From contig NW_027477080.1 of assembly GCF_051020955.1 (NCBI RefSeq), forward strand, positions 1 to 64,000: a DNA stretch of 64,000 bases, in the 5' to 3' direction. The DNA comes from Megalopta genalis. Taxonomy: Eukaryota > Arthropoda > Insecta > Hymenoptera > Halictidae. A program made the translations under genes and the position numbers. The notes below the pieces were generated by a model. It saw nothing but the letters and a program-made list of their open reading frames with translations, searched no databases and was not told the DNA's origin. Shown one piece after another: positions 1 through 12,928 of the stretch (positions are counted from its first letter, which is position 1; each line of letters starts with the position of its first letter).

Positions 1-760
1 TCTAAATACGAAAGCAAATGATTTCAGCTTCAGATACTTGCGATATAAGTGATATAGCATCAAATGCAGGCGGAAAACGACCGAGTTAGCTTCAAAATCC
101 ATGCGAAACACATGATTTAGTCTGCAAATCAATGCGATGTAGAAGGTTTAGCTTCAAATCCATGCGAAACAATGATTTTGCAGTCAGAACCTTGCGATAG
201 TAACTGATATAAGCTTCAAATGCAGGGAAACAAAACGAGTTAGGTCATAAAATCCCATGCGAAACACATGATTTAGCTTCAAATCAATGGCGATGTATGA
301 ATGTTTAGCTTCCTATCCAATGCGAAACAAATGATTTAGCATCAGATACTTGCGATATAACTGATATAGCTTCAAAGCAGGGAAACGAACGAGATAGCTC
401 ATCAAAACCATGCAATAACACATGATTTAGCTTCAAATCAATGCGATGTAGAAGGGTTTAGCTTCCTATCCATGCGAAACAAATGATTAGCATCAGATAC
501 TTGCGATATAACTGATATAGCTTCAAATGCATGGGAAACGAACGAGTTAGCATCAAAACCATGCAAAACACATGATTTAGCTTTCAAATCAATGCGATGT
601 AGAAGGTTCTAGCTTCCTACCCATGCGAAACAAATGATTTAGCATCAGATACTTGCGATATAACTGATGTAGCTTCAAATGCAGGGGAAAAGACGAGTTA
701 GCATCAAAACTTGCAAAACACATGATTTAGCTTCAAATCAATGCATGTAGAAGGTTTAGC
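1..760. repeat. Error-rich copy of the array at the left end
   Basis: The same monomers are present but with scattered one- and two-base insertions and losses in otherwise invariant places, for example extra bases in the GCGGAAAACGA, TTTAGTCTGCAAATC and CATGCAATAACACATG stretches. Bases 1-170 are a recognisable noisy version of about 1363-1520. Beyond about 760 such random indels almost vanish. This looks like unpolished long-read sequence at a contig end and not real divergence. Open frames here should not be trusted. Confidence 0.75.
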
Positions 761-815
761 TTCCTATCCATGCGAAACAAATGATTTAGCATCAGATACT
801 TGCGATATAACTGAT

Positions 816-1350
816 ATAGCTTCAAATGCAGGGGAAAAGACGAGTTAGCATCAAAACCATGCAAAACACATGATTTAGCTTCAAATCATTGCGATGTAGA
901 AGGTTTAGCCTCCTATCCATGCGAAACAAATGATTTAGCATCAGACACTTGCGATATAACTGATATAGCTTCAAATGCAGGGGAAAAGACGAGTTAGCAT
1001 CAAAACCATGCAAAACACATGATTTAGCTTCAAATCAATGCGATGTAGAATTTTTAGCTTCCTATCCATGCGAAACAAATGATTTAGCATCAGATACTTG
1101 CGATATAACTGATATAGCTTCAAATGCAGGGGAAAAGACGAGTTAGCATCAAAACCATGCAAAACACATGATTTAGCTTCAAATCAATGCGATGTAGAAG
1201 GTTTAGCTTCCTATCCATGCGAAACAAATGATTTAGCATCAGATACTTGCGATATAACTGATATAGCTTCAAATGCAGGGGAAAAGACGAGTTAGCATCA
1301 AAACCAGGCAAAACACATGATTTAGCTTCAAATCAATGCGATGTAGAAGG
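816..1350. repeat. 149-bp HOR tract
   Basis: C-class monomers start at 816, 965, 1114 and 1263, so the period is exactly 149 bp; a noisy earlier copy starts near 667. The missing base lies in the C monomer, which reads GGGGAAAAGACGAG in place of GGGGAAACAAACGAG. These HORs also share CTTCCTATCC in the A monomer and CAAAACC in the D monomer. Because 149 is not a multiple of three, the + frame shifts at every HOR and no long reading frame can cross the tract. Confidence 0.9.
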
Positions 1351-2640
1351 TTAAACTTCAAATCTATACGAAACAAATGATTTAGCTTCAGATACTTGCG
1401 ATATAAGTGATATAGCATCAAATGCAGGCGAAACGACCGAGTTAGCTTCAAATCCTTGCGAAACACATGATTTAGCTGCAAATCAATGCGATGTAGAAGG
1501 TTTAGCTTCAAATCCATGCGAAACAAATGATTTAGCTTCAGAAACTTGCGATATAACTGATATAGCTTCAAATGCAGGGGAATCAAACGTGTTAGCATAA
1601 AATCCATGCAAAACACACGATTTAGCTTCAAATCAATGCGATGTAGAAGGTTTAGCTTCCTATCCATGCGAAACAAATGATTTAGCTTCAGATACTTGCG
1701 ATATAACTGATATAGCTTCAAATGCAGGGGAAAAAACGAGTTAGCATCAAAACCATGCAAACACATGATTTAGCTGCAAATCAATGCGATGTAAAAGGTT
1801 TAGCTTCAAATCCAAGCGGAACGCATGATGTAGCATCAGATACTTGCGATATAACTGAAATTGCTTCAAATGCAGGGGAAACAAACGAATGAGCATCAAA
1901 TCCATGCGAAACACATGATATAGCTTCAAATCAATGCGATGTAGAAGGTTAAACTTCAAATCTATACGAAACAAATGATTTAGCTTCAGATACTTGCGAT
2001 ATAAGTGATATAGCATCAAATGCAGGCGAAACGACCGAGTTAGCTTCAAATCCATGCGAAACACATGATTTAGCTGCAAATCAATGCGATGTAGAAGGTT
2101 TAGCTTCAAATCCATGCGAAACGAATGATTTAGCATCAGATACTTGCGATATAACTGATATAGCTTCAAATGCAGGGGAAAAAACGAGTTAGCATCAAAA
2201 CCATGCAAAACACATGATTTAGCTGCAAATCAATGCGATGTAAAAGGTTTAGCTTCAAATCCAAGCGAAACGCATGATATAGCATCAGATACTTGCGATA
2301 TAACTGAAATAGCTTCAAATGCAGGGGAAACAAACGAATGAGCATCAAATCCATGCGAAACACATGATATAGCTTCAAATCAATGCGATGTAGAAGGTTA
2401 AACTTCAAATCTATACGAAACAAATGATTTAGCTTCAGATACTTGCGATATAAGTGATATAGCATCAAATGCAGGCGAAACGACCGAGTTAGCTTCAAAT
2501 CCATGCGAAACACATGATTTAGCTGCAAATCAATGCGATGTAGAAGGTTTAGCTACAAATCCATGCGAAACGAATGATTTAGCATCAGATACTTGCGATA
2601 TAACTGATATAGTTTCAAATGGAGGGGAAACAAACGAGTT
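1351..2640. repeat. Three staggered near-copies, offsets 598 and 449 bp
   Basis: The distinctive monomer reading TCTATACGAAAC appears at 1363, 1961 and 2410. The offsets are 598 and 449 bp, that is four and three HORs short by one or two bases. The intervening HORs also match, including the AAGCGAAACGCATGA variant and the TGA-containing ACAAACGAATGAGC variant. This is a local unequal duplication. No gene is supported. Confidence 0.85.
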
Positions 2641-4143
2641 AGCATAAAATCCATGCAAAACACATGATATAGCTTCAAATCAATGCGATGTAGAAGGATT
2701 GGCTTGAAATCCATGCGAACCAAATGATTTAGCTTCAAACACTTGTGATATAAGTGATATAGCTGCAAATGCAGACGAATCAAACGGGATAATTTCAAAA
2801 TCCACGCGATACATATCATTTAGCTTCAAATCGATACGATGTAGAAGGTTTTGCTTCAAATCCATGCGAAACAAATGATTTAGCTTCAAACACTTGGGAT
2901 ATAAGTGATATAGCTTCAAATGCAGACGAAACCAACGAGTGAGCTTCCAATCCAAGCGGATCACATGATTTAGAATTCAAATCAATGCGATGTAGAAGGT
3001 TTAGCTTCAAATCCATGCGAAACAAATGATTGAGCTGCAAACACTTGGGATATAAGTGATATAGCTTCAAATTCAGACTGAAACAAACGAGTTAGCTTCA
3101 TATCCAAGCGAAACACATGATTTAGCTGCAAATCAATGCTATGAAGAAGGTTTAGCTTCAAATCCATGAGACACAAATTATTGAGCTTCAAACACTTGGG
3201 ATATAGGTGATATAGCTTCAGCTGAATGCGAAACAAACGAGTTAGTTTCATGTCCATGTGAAACACATGATTCAGCTGCAAATCAATGCGATGGAGAAGG
3301 TTTAGCTTCAAATCCATGTGAAACAAATGATTTAGCATCAGATACTGGCGATATAACTGATATAGCTTCAAATGCAGGGGAAACAAACGAGTTAGCATCA
3401 AATCCATGCAAAACACATGATTTAGCTGCAAATGAATGCGATGTAGATGGTTTAGCTTCAAGTCCATGCGAAACAAATGATTTAGCATCAGATACTTGCG
3501 ATATAACTGCTATAGCTTCAAATGCAGGGGAAAAAACGAGTTAGCATCAAAACCATGCAAAACACATGATTTAGCTTCAAATCCATGCGAAACACATGAT
3601 TTAGCTGCAAATCAATGTGATGTAGAAGGTTTAGCTTCAAATCCATGCAAAACACATGATTTAGCTTCAAATCATTGCGATGTAGAAAGTTTAGCTTCAA
3701 ATCCAAGCGAAACACTTGATTTAACTTCAAATCAATGAGATGTAGAAGGTTTAGCGTCAAATCCATGCGAAACAAATTATTTAGCATCAATCACTTGGGA
3801 TATAAGTGATGTAGCTTCAAATGCAGACGAATCAAACGAGTTAGCTTCCAAATCCATGCGACACATATAATATAGCTTTAAATCCATGCGAAGTAGAAGG
3901 CTTAGCATCAAATTCATGCGAAATAAATGATTTAGGTTCAGATACTTGCGATATAAGTGATATAGCTTCAAATGCAGGAGAAACAAACGAGTTAGCATCA
4001 TATCCATGCAAAAAACATGATTTAGTTTCGAATCAATGCGACGTAGACGGTTTAGCTTCAAATCCAATCGAAACACATGATTTAGCTTCAAATCAATGCG
4101 ATGTAGAAGGTTTAGCTTCAAATCCATGCGAAACAAATGATTT

Positions 4144-4268
4144 ACCTACAAACACTTGGGATATAAGTGATATAGCAGGAAATGCAGACGAATCAAACGG
4201 GGAGGCTCCAAAATCGATGCGATACATATCATTTAACTTCAAATCGATACGAAGTAGAAGGCTTAGCT
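4144..4268. repeat. Single LPTN marker cassette, diverged form
   Basis: Begins ACCTACAAACACTTGGG and continues through GCAGGAAATGCAGACG, GGGGAGGCTCC and CGATACGAAGTAGAAGG. It is the left-most, unpaired relative of the cassette that is paired throughout domain I. It differs by AAACACTTGG for AAACTCTTGG and by GAGGCTCC for GAAGCTCC. Confidence 0.85.
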
Positions 4269-4654
4269 TCAAATCCATGCGCGACAAATGATTTAGGTTC
4301 AGATACTTGCGATACATTGATATTGCTTCAAATGCAGGCGAAACTAACAAGTTACCTTCAAATCCATGCGAAACACATGATCTAGCTTCAAATCATTGCG
4401 ATGTAGAAAGTTTAGCTTCAAATCCAATCGAAACACATGATTTAGCTTCAAATCAATGCGATTCAGAAGGTTTAGCTTCAAATCCATGCGAAACACATGA
4501 TTTAGCTGCAAATCAATGCGATGTAGAAGGCTTAGCTTCAAATCCATGCGCAACAAATGATTTAGGTTCAGATACTTGCGATACATTGATATTGCTTCAA
4601 ATGCAGGCGAAACTAACAAGTTACCTTCAAATCCATGCGAAACACATGATCTAG
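4260..4654. repeat. 269-bp local tandem duplication
   Basis: The stretch TTTAGGTTCAGATACTTGCG followed by ATACATTGATATTGC occurs at 4292 and again at 4561, offset 269 bp (nine monomers minus one base). Both copies continue into GAAACTAACAAGTTACC. The ATACATTGATATTGC form is one base shorter than the normal ATATAAGTGATATAGC, so each copy shifts the + frame. Confidence 0.85.
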
Positions 4655-5223
4655 CTTCAAATCATTGCGATGTAGAAAGTTTAGCTTCAAATCCATGCGA
4701 AACACATGATTTAGCTGTAAATCAATGCGATGTAGAAGGTTTAGCTTCAAATCCATGCGAAACAAATTATTTAGCATCAATCACTTGGGATATAAGTGAT
4801 ATAGCTTCAAATGCAGGGGAAACAAACGAGTTAGCTTCAAATCCATGCGAAACACATGATTTAGATTTACATCCAAGCGAAGTAGAGGGCTTAGCTTCAA
4901 ATCCAAGCGAAACACATGATTTAGCATCAAATACTTGCGATATTACTGATATAGCTTCAAATGCAGGGGAAACAAACGAGTTAGCATTAAATCCATGCAC
5001 AACACATGTTTTAGCTTCAAATCAAAGCGATGTAGAAGGTATAGCATCAAATCCAAGCGAAAAACATGATTTAGCTTCAAATCAATACGATGTAGAAGGT
5101 TTAGCTTCAAATCCATGCGAAACAAATTATTTAGCATCAATCACTTGGGATATAAGTGATATAGCTTCAAATGCAGGGGAAACATACGAGTTAGCTTCTA
5201 ACCCATGTAAAACACATGATTAA
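4576..5223 (+). other. Longest + strand open frame (215 codons), decapeptide repeats; probably not a gene
   Basis: An open stretch of about 21 ten-residue repeats of the LASNPCETHD / IASNAGETNE / LASNQCDVEG type, acidic and with Cys at position 6 of most units. It opens only at a TTG and holds no in-frame ATG, because the decapeptide consensus contains no Met. No ribosome-binding site, signal peptide or splice context is recognisable. It closes at a TAA that is the common TTA-to-TAA change of the array. It could be a remnant of an old coding repeat, or simply a stop-free run of a unit whose length is a multiple of three. Confidence 0.3.
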
Positions 5224-5940
5224 GCTTCAAATCAATGCTATGTAGAAGGTTTAGATTCAAAACCATGCGACACAAATGATTTAGCAGCAGAACTTGCGAT
5301 ATAACTGACATATCGTCAAGTGCAGACGAAACAAACGAGTTAGCTTCAAATCCATGCGAAACACATGATTTAGCAGCAAATCAATGCGATGTAGAAGGTT
5401 TAGCTTCAAATCCATGCGAAACCAATGACTTAGCTTCAGATACTTGCGATATAAGTGATATTGCTTCAAATGCAGACGAATCAAACCAGTTAGCTTCAAT
5501 TCCATGCGAAACAAATGATTTAGCAACAAATCAATGCGAAGTGTAAGGTTAAGCTTCAAATCCATGCGAAACACATGAATTAGCTTCAAACCCATGCGAA
5601 ACACATGATTTAGCATCAAATCAATGCGATGTAGAAGGTTTTGCATCAAATCCATGAGACACAAATGATTTAGATTCAGATACTTGCGATATAAGTGATA
5701 CAGCTTCAAATGCAGACGAAATAAACGAGTTAGCTTCCAATCCAAGCGAAACACATGATTTAGCTTTAAATCAATGCGATGTAGAAGGTTTAGCTTCAAA
5801 TCCATGCGAAATAAATGATTTAGCTTCAAACACTTGGGATATAAGTGATATAGCTTCAAATGCATACGAAACCAACAAGTTAGCTTCCAATCCAAGCGAA
5901 TCACATGATTTAGCTTCAAATCAATGCGATGTAGAAGGTT

Positions 5941-6780
5941 TAGCTTGAAATCCATGCGAGACAAATGATTTATAGTAAAACACTTGGGATATAAGTGATA
6001 TATCTTCAAATGCAGACGAAACAAACGATTTAGCTTCCAATCCAAGCGAATCACATGATTTAGCTTCAAATCAACGCGATGTAGAAAGTCTAGCTTCAAA
6101 TCCATGCGAAACAAATTATTTAGCTTCAGATACTAGCGATATAAGTGATATAGCTTCAAATGCAGCCGAAACTAACGAGTTAGCTTCAAATCCATGCGAA
6201 ACACACGATTTAGTTGCAAATCAATGCTATGTAGAAGGTTTAGCTTGAAATCCATGCGAAACAAATGATTTAGTATCAGATACTTGCGATATAACTGATA
6301 TAGAATCAAATGTAGGGGAAACAAACGAGTTAGGATAAAATCCATGCAAAACACATGATTTAGCTTCAAATCAATGCGATGTAGAAGGTTTAGCTTCAAA
6401 TCCATGCGAAACAAATGATTTAGCTTCAAACACTTGTGATATAAGTGGTATAGCTGCAAATGCAGACGAATCAAACGGGATAGCTTCAAAATACATGCGA
6501 TACATATCATTTAGCTTCAAATCGATACGATGTAGAAGGATTTGCTTCAAATCCAAGCGAAACACATGATTAAGCTTCAAATCAATGCGATGTAGAAGGT
6601 TTAGCTTGAAATCCATGCGAGACAAATGATTTATAGTAAAACACTTGGGATATAAGTGATATATCTTCAAATGCAGACGAAACAAACGATTTAGCTTCCA
6701 ATCCAAGCGAATCACATGATTTACCTTCAAATCAACGCGATGTAGAAAGTCTAGCTCAAATCCATGCGAAACAAATATTT
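5941..6780. repeat. Local duplication, offset 661 bp
   Basis: The unusual string TTTATAGTAAAACACTTGGG occurs in the monomers starting at 5941 and 6602, offset 661 bp (22 monomers plus one base). The extra base is in the 31-bp F-type monomer that lies between them. The following HOR, with ATATCTTCAAATGCAGACG and TCAACGCGATGTAG, is also shared. Confidence 0.85.
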
Positions 6781-7230
6781 AGCTTCAGATACTAGCGATA
6801 TAAGTGATATAGCTTCAAATGCAGACGAAACTAACGAGTTAGCTTCAAATCCATGCGAAACACATGATTTAGCAGTAAATCAATGCGATGAAGAAGGTTT
6901 GGCTTCAAATCCATGCGAAACTAATGATTTAGCTTCAGATACTAGCGATATAAGTGATATTAGATTCAAATGCAGACGAAACAACTAGTTAGCTTCAAAT
7001 CCATGCGAAACACACGATTTAGCTTGAAATCAATGCGATTTAGAAGGTTTAACTTCAAACCGAGGCGAAACAAATAATTTACCTTTCAAATGCCTGGCAT
7101 ATAAGTGATATAGCTTCAAATGCAGACGAAACAGACGTGTTAGCTTCAAATCCATGCGAAACACATGATTTAGCTGCAAATCAATGCGATGTAGTAGGTT
7201 TAGCTTCAAATCCATGCGAACAAATGATTT

Positions 7231-7684
7231 ACCTACAAACTCTTGGGATATAAGTGATATAGCAGGAAATGCAGACGAATCAAACGGGGAAGCTCCAAAA
7301 TCCATGCGATACATATCATTTAACTTCAAATCGATACGAAGTAGAAGGCTTAGCTTCAAATCCATGCGAAACAAATGATTTAGGTTCAGTTACTTGCGAT
7401 ACATTGATTTTGCTTCAAATGCAGGCGAAACTAACGAGTTAGCTTTAAATCCATGCGAAACACATGATTTAGCTTCAAACACTTGGGATATAAGTGATAT
7501 AGCTTCAAATACAGGCGAAACGAACGAGTTAGCTTCAAATCCCTGCGAAACACATGATTTACCTACAAACTCTTGGGATATAAGTGATATAGCAGGAAAT
7601 GCAGACGAATCAAACGGGGAAGCTCCAAAATCCATGCGATACATATCATTTAACTTCAAATCGATACGAAGTAGAAGGCTTAGC
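7231..7684. repeat. LPTN cassette pair 1 (7231 and 7561)
   Basis: Two cassettes of about 124 bp start 330 bp apart. Each begins ACCTACAAACTCTTGGG, contains GCAGGAAATGCAGACG and GGGGAAGCTCC, and ends CGATACGAAGTAGAAGGC. In the + decapeptide frame the start reads LPTNSWDISD, then a 31-bp monomer shifts the frame. The spacer holds the one-base-short ATACATTGATTTTGC monomer. Confidence 0.9.
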
Positions 7685-8858
7685 TTCAAACCCATGCGAT
7701 CAAATGATTTAGGTTCAGTTACTTGCAATACATTGATATTGCTTCAAATGCAGGCGAAACTAACGAGTTAGCTTCAAATCCATGCGAAATACATGATTTA
7801 GCTTCAAACACTTGGGATATAAGTGATATATCTTCAAATACAGGCGAAACGAACGAGTTAGCTTCAAATCCATGCAAAACACATGATTTAGCTGCAAATC
7901 AATGCGATGTAAAAGGTTTAGCTTCAAATCCAAGCGAAACAAATGATTTAGCATCAGATACTTGAGATATAACTGAAATAGCTTCAAATGCAGGGGAAAC
8001 AAACGAGTTAGCATCAAATCCATGCAATACACATGATTTAGCTTCAAATCAAATCGACGTAGAAGGTATAGCTTCAAATCCAATCGAAACACATGATTAA
8101 GCTTCAAATCAATGCGATGTAGAAGGTTTTGCTTCAAATCAATGAGACAAAAAGGATTTAGATTCAGATACTTGCGATATAAGTGATACAGCTTTAAATG
8201 CAAACGAAACAAACGAGTTAGCTTCCAATCCAAGCAAATCACATGATTTAGCTTCAAATCAATGCGATGTAGAAAGTTCACCTTCAAATCCATGCGACAC
8301 AAATGATTTATCTTCAAACACTTGCGACACAAGTGATATAGCATCAAATGCAGCCGAAACGAACGAGTTAGCTTCAAATCCATGCGAAACACATGATTTA
8401 GCTGCAAATCAATGCGATGTAGAATGTTTAGCTTCAAATCCATGCGAAAAAAATGATTTAGCTTCAGATACTAGCGATACAAGTGATATAGCTTCAAATG
8501 CAGACGAAACTAACGAGTTAGCTTCTAATCCATGCAAAACACATGATTAAGCTTCGAATCAATGCTATGTAGAAGGTTATGTCAAGGTAGCTTCAAGTCC
8601 ATGCGAAACAAATGATTTAGTATCAGATACTTGCGATACAACTGATATAGCTTCAAATGCAGGGGAAACAAACGAGTTAGGATAAAATCCATGCAAAACA
8701 CATGATTTAGCTTCAAATCAATGCGATGTAGAAGGTTTAGCTTCAAATCCATGCGAAACAAATGATTTAGCTTCAAACACTTGGGATATAAGTGATATAG
8801 CTTCAAATACAGGCGAAACGAACGAGTTAGCTTCAAATCCCTGCGAAACACATGATTT

Positions 8859-9312
8859 ACCTACAAACTCTTGGGATATAAGTGATATAGCAGGAAATGC
8901 AGACGAATCAAACGGGGAAGCTCCAAAATCCATGCGATACATATCATTTAACTTCAAATCGATACGAAGTAGAAGGCTTAGCTTCAAATCCATGCGAAAC
9001 AACTGATTTAGGTTCAGTTACTTGCGATACATTGATATTGCTTCAAATGCAGGCGAAACTAACGAGTTAGCTTTAAATCCATGCGAAACACATGATTTAG
9101 CTTCAAACACTTGGGATATAAGTGATATAGCTTCAAATACAGGCGAAACGAACGAGTTAGCTTCAAATCCCTGCGAAACACATGATTTACCTACAAACCC
9201 TTGGGATATAAGTGATATAGCAGGAAATGCAGACGAATCAAACGGGGAAGCTCCAAAATCCATGCGATACATATCATTTAACTTCAAATCGATACGAAGT
9301 AGAAGGCTTAGC
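8859..9312. repeat. LPTN cassette pair 2 (8859 and 9189)
   Basis: The pair is spaced 330 bp. The second member has AAACCCTTGG where most have AAACTCTTGG, a change shared with the second members at 15244, 20421 and 27729 and so a marker of common descent. The first member is preceded by CCCTGCGAAACACATG and not by the usual GCGAACAAATG. Confidence 0.9.
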
Positions 9313-10906
9313 TTCAAATCCATGCGATCAAATGATTTAGGTTCAGTTACTTGCAATACATTGATATTGCTTCAAATGCAGGCGAAACTAACGAGTTAGC
9401 TTCAAATCCATGCGAAATACATGATTTAGCTTCAAACACTTGGGATATAAGTGATATATCTTCAAATACAGGCGAAACGAACGAGTTAGCTTCAAATCCA
9501 TGCAAAACACATGATTTAGCTGCAAATCAATGCGATGTAAAAGGTTTAGCTTCAAATCCAAGCGAAACACATGATTTAGCATCAGATACTTGCGATATAA
9601 CTGAAATAGCTTCAAATGCAGGGGAAACAAACGAGTTAGCATCAAATCCATGCAATACACATGATTTAGCTTCAAATCAAAGCGACGTAGAAGGTATAGC
9701 TTCAAATCCAATCGAAACACATGATTAAGCTTCAAATCAATGCGATGTAGAAGGTTTTGCTTCAAATCAATGAGACAAAAAGGATTTAGATTCAGATACT
9801 TGCGATATAAGTGATACAGCTTTAAATGCAAACGAAACAAACGAGTTAGCTTCCAATCCAAGCAAATCACATGATTTAGCTTCAAATCAATGCGATGTAG
9901 AAAGTTCACCTTCAAATCCATGCGACACAAATGATTTAGCTTCAAACACTTGCGACACAAGTGATATAGCATCAAATGCAGCCGAAACGAACGAGTTAGC
10001 TTCAAATCCATGCGAAACACATGATTTAGCTGCAAATCAATGCGATGTAGAATGTTTAGCTTCAAATCCATGCGAAAAAAATGATTTAGCTTCAGATACT
10101 AGCGATACAAGTGATATAGCTTCAAATGCAGACGAAACTAACGAGTTAGCTTCAAATCCATGCAAAACACATGATTAAGCTTCGAATCAATGCTATGTAG
10201 AAGGTTATGTCAAGGTAGCTTCAAGTCCATGCGAAACAAATGATTTAGTATCAGATACTTGCGATACAACTGATATAGCTTCAAATGCAGGGGAAACAAA
10301 CGAGTTAGGATAAAATCCATGCAAAACACATGATTTAGCTTCAAATCAATGCGATGTAGAAGGTTTAGCTTCAAATCCATGCGAAACAAATGATTTAGCT
10401 TCAAACACTTGTGATATAAGTGGTATAGCTGCAAATGCAGACGAATCAAACGGGATAGCTTCAAAATACATGCGATACATATCATTTAGCTTCAAATCGA
10501 TACGATGTAGAAGGATTAGCTTCAAATCCAAACGAATCACATAATTTAGCTTCAAATCAATGCGATGTAGAAGGTTTAGCTTGAAATCCATGCGAAACAA
10601 ATGATTTAACATCAGATAGTTGCGATATAAGTGATATAGTTTCAATTGCAGGGGAAGCAAACGAGTTAGCTTCAAATCCATGCGAAACACACGATTTAGA
10701 TTGAAATCAATGCGATTTAGAAGGTTTAACTTCAAACCGAGGCGAAACAAATAATTTACTTTCAAATGCCTGGCATATAAGTGATATAGCTTCAAATGCA
10801 GACGAAACAGACGTGTTAGCTTCAAATCCGTGCGAAACACATGATTTAGCTGCAAATCAATGCGCTGTAGTAGGTTTAGCTTCAAATCCATGCGAACAAA
10901 TGATTT

Positions 10907-11360
10907 ACCTACAAACTCTTGGGATATAAGTGATATAGCAGGAAATGCAGACGAATCAAACGGGGAAGCTCCAAAATCCATGCGATACATATCATTTAAC
11001 TTCAAATCGATACGAAGTAGAAGGCTTAGCTTCAAATCCATGCGAAACAAATGATTTAGGTTCAGTTACTTGCGATACATTGATATTGCTTCAAATGCAG
11101 GCGAAACTAACGAGTTAGCTTTAAATCCATGCGAAACACATGATTTAGCTTCAAACACTTGGGATATAAGTGATATAGCTTCAAATACAGGCGAAACGAA
11201 CGAGTTAGCTTCAAATCCCTGCGAAACACATGATTTACCTACAAACTCTTGGGATATAAGTGATATAGCAGGAAATGCAGACGAATCAAACGGGGAAGCT
11301 CCAAAATCCATGCGATACATATCATTTAACTTCAAATCGATACGAAGTAGAAGGCTTAGC
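10907..11360. repeat. LPTN cassette pair 3 (10907 and 11237)
   Basis: The pair is spaced 330 bp. The first member is preceded by GCGAACAAATG, one base shorter than GCGAAACAAATG, and by the CTGTAGTAGG variant. The GCCTGGCATATAAG marker monomer lies 139 bp upstream (10768). Confidence 0.9.
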
Positions 11361-12804
11361 TTCAAACCCATGCGATCAAATGATTTAGGTTCAGTTACTT
11401 GCAATACATTGATATTGCTTCAAATGCAGGCGAAACTAACGAGTTAGCTTCAAATCCATGCGAAATACATGATTTAGCTTCAAACACTTGGGATATAAGT
11501 GATATATCTTCAAATACAGGCGAAACGAACGAGTTAGCTTCAAATCCATGCAAAACACATGATTTAGCTGCAAATCAATGCGATGTAAAAGGTTTAGCTT
11601 CAAATCCAAGCGAAACACATGATTTAGCATCAGATACTTGCGATATAACTGAAATAGCTTCAAATGCAGGGGAAACAAACGAGTTAGCATCAAATCCATG
11701 CAAAACACATGATTTAGCTTCAAATCAAAGCGACGTAGAAGGTATAGCTTCAAATCCAATCGAAACACATGATTAAGCTTCAAATCAATGCGATGTAGAA
11801 GGTTTTGCTTCAAATCAATGAGACAAAAAGGATTTAGATTCAGATACTTGCGATATAAGTGATACAGCTTTAAATGCAAACGAAACAAACGAGTTAGCTT
11901 CCAATCCAAGCAAATCACATGATTTAGCTTCAAATCAATGCGATGTAGAAAGTTCACCTTCAAATCCATGCGACACAAATGATTTAGCTTCAAACACTTG
12001 CGACACAAGTGATATAGCATCAAATGCAGCCGAAACGAACGAGTTAGCTTCAAATCCATGCAAAACACATGATTAAGCTTCGAATCAATGCTATGTAGAA
12101 GGTTATGTCAAGGTAGCTTCAAGTCCATGCGAAACAAATGATTTAGTATCAGATACTTGCGATACAACTGATATAGCTTCAAATGCAGGGGAAACAAACG
12201 AGTTAGGATAAAATCCATGCAAAACACATGATTTAGCTTCAAATCAATGCGATGTAGAAGGTTTAGCTTCAAATCCATGCGAAACAAATGATTTAGCTTC
12301 AAACACTTGTGATATAAGTGGTATGGCTGCAAATGCAGACGAATCAAACGGGATAGCTTCAAAATACATGCGATACATATCATTTAGCTTCAAATCGATA
12401 CGATGTAGAAGGATTAGCTTCAAATCCAAACGAATCACATAATTTAGCTTCAAATCAATGCGATGTAGAAGGTTTAGCTTGAAATCCATGCGAAACAAAT
12501 GATTTAACATCAGATAGTTGCGATATAAGTGATATAGTTTCAATTGCAGGGGAAGCAAACGAGTTAGCTTCAAATCCATGCGAAACACACGATTTAGCTT
12601 GAAATCAATGCGATTTAGAAGGTTTAACTTCAAACCGAGGCGAAACAAATAATTTACTTTCAAATGCCTGGCATATAAGTGATATAGCTTCAAATGCAGA
12701 CGAAACAGACGTGTTAGCTTCAAATCCATGCGAAACACATGATTTAGCTGCAAATCAATGCGCTGTAGTAGGTTTAGCTTCAAATCCATGCGAACAAATG
12801 ATTT

Positions 12805-12928
12805 ACCTACAAACTCTTGGGATATAAGTGATATAGCAGGAAATGCAGACGAATCAAACGGGGAAGCTCCAAAATCCATGCGATACATATCATTTAACTT
12901 CAAATCGATACGAAGTAGAAGGCTTAGC
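12805..12928. repeat. Single LPTN cassette
   Basis: An unpaired cassette, 139 bp downstream of a GCCTGGCATATAAG marker. It runs straight into the AACCCATGCGATCAAATG spacer that normally follows the second member of a pair (compare 11360). The simplest reading is loss of one 330-bp unit by unequal exchange between the two members. Confidence 0.85.

Larger units (their letters stand above)
2641..7200. repeat. Diverged left-flank satellite
   Basis: Monomers here carry many private changes, such as TCATATCCAAGCG, CACTTGGGATATAGG, GCTTCAGCTGAATGCG and GTTTCATGTCCATGTG. Large near-identical blocks are absent; only small duplications are seen. This is the pattern expected at the older margin of an array. 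Both strands carry short open stretches broken by stops and single-base shifts. Confidence 0.8.

Noticed and set aside
822..2528. Family of small minus-strand proteins of about 63 residues in tandem
   Set aside because: They overlap each other, repeat every 149 bp and exist only because the 149-bp HOR shifts frame each time.
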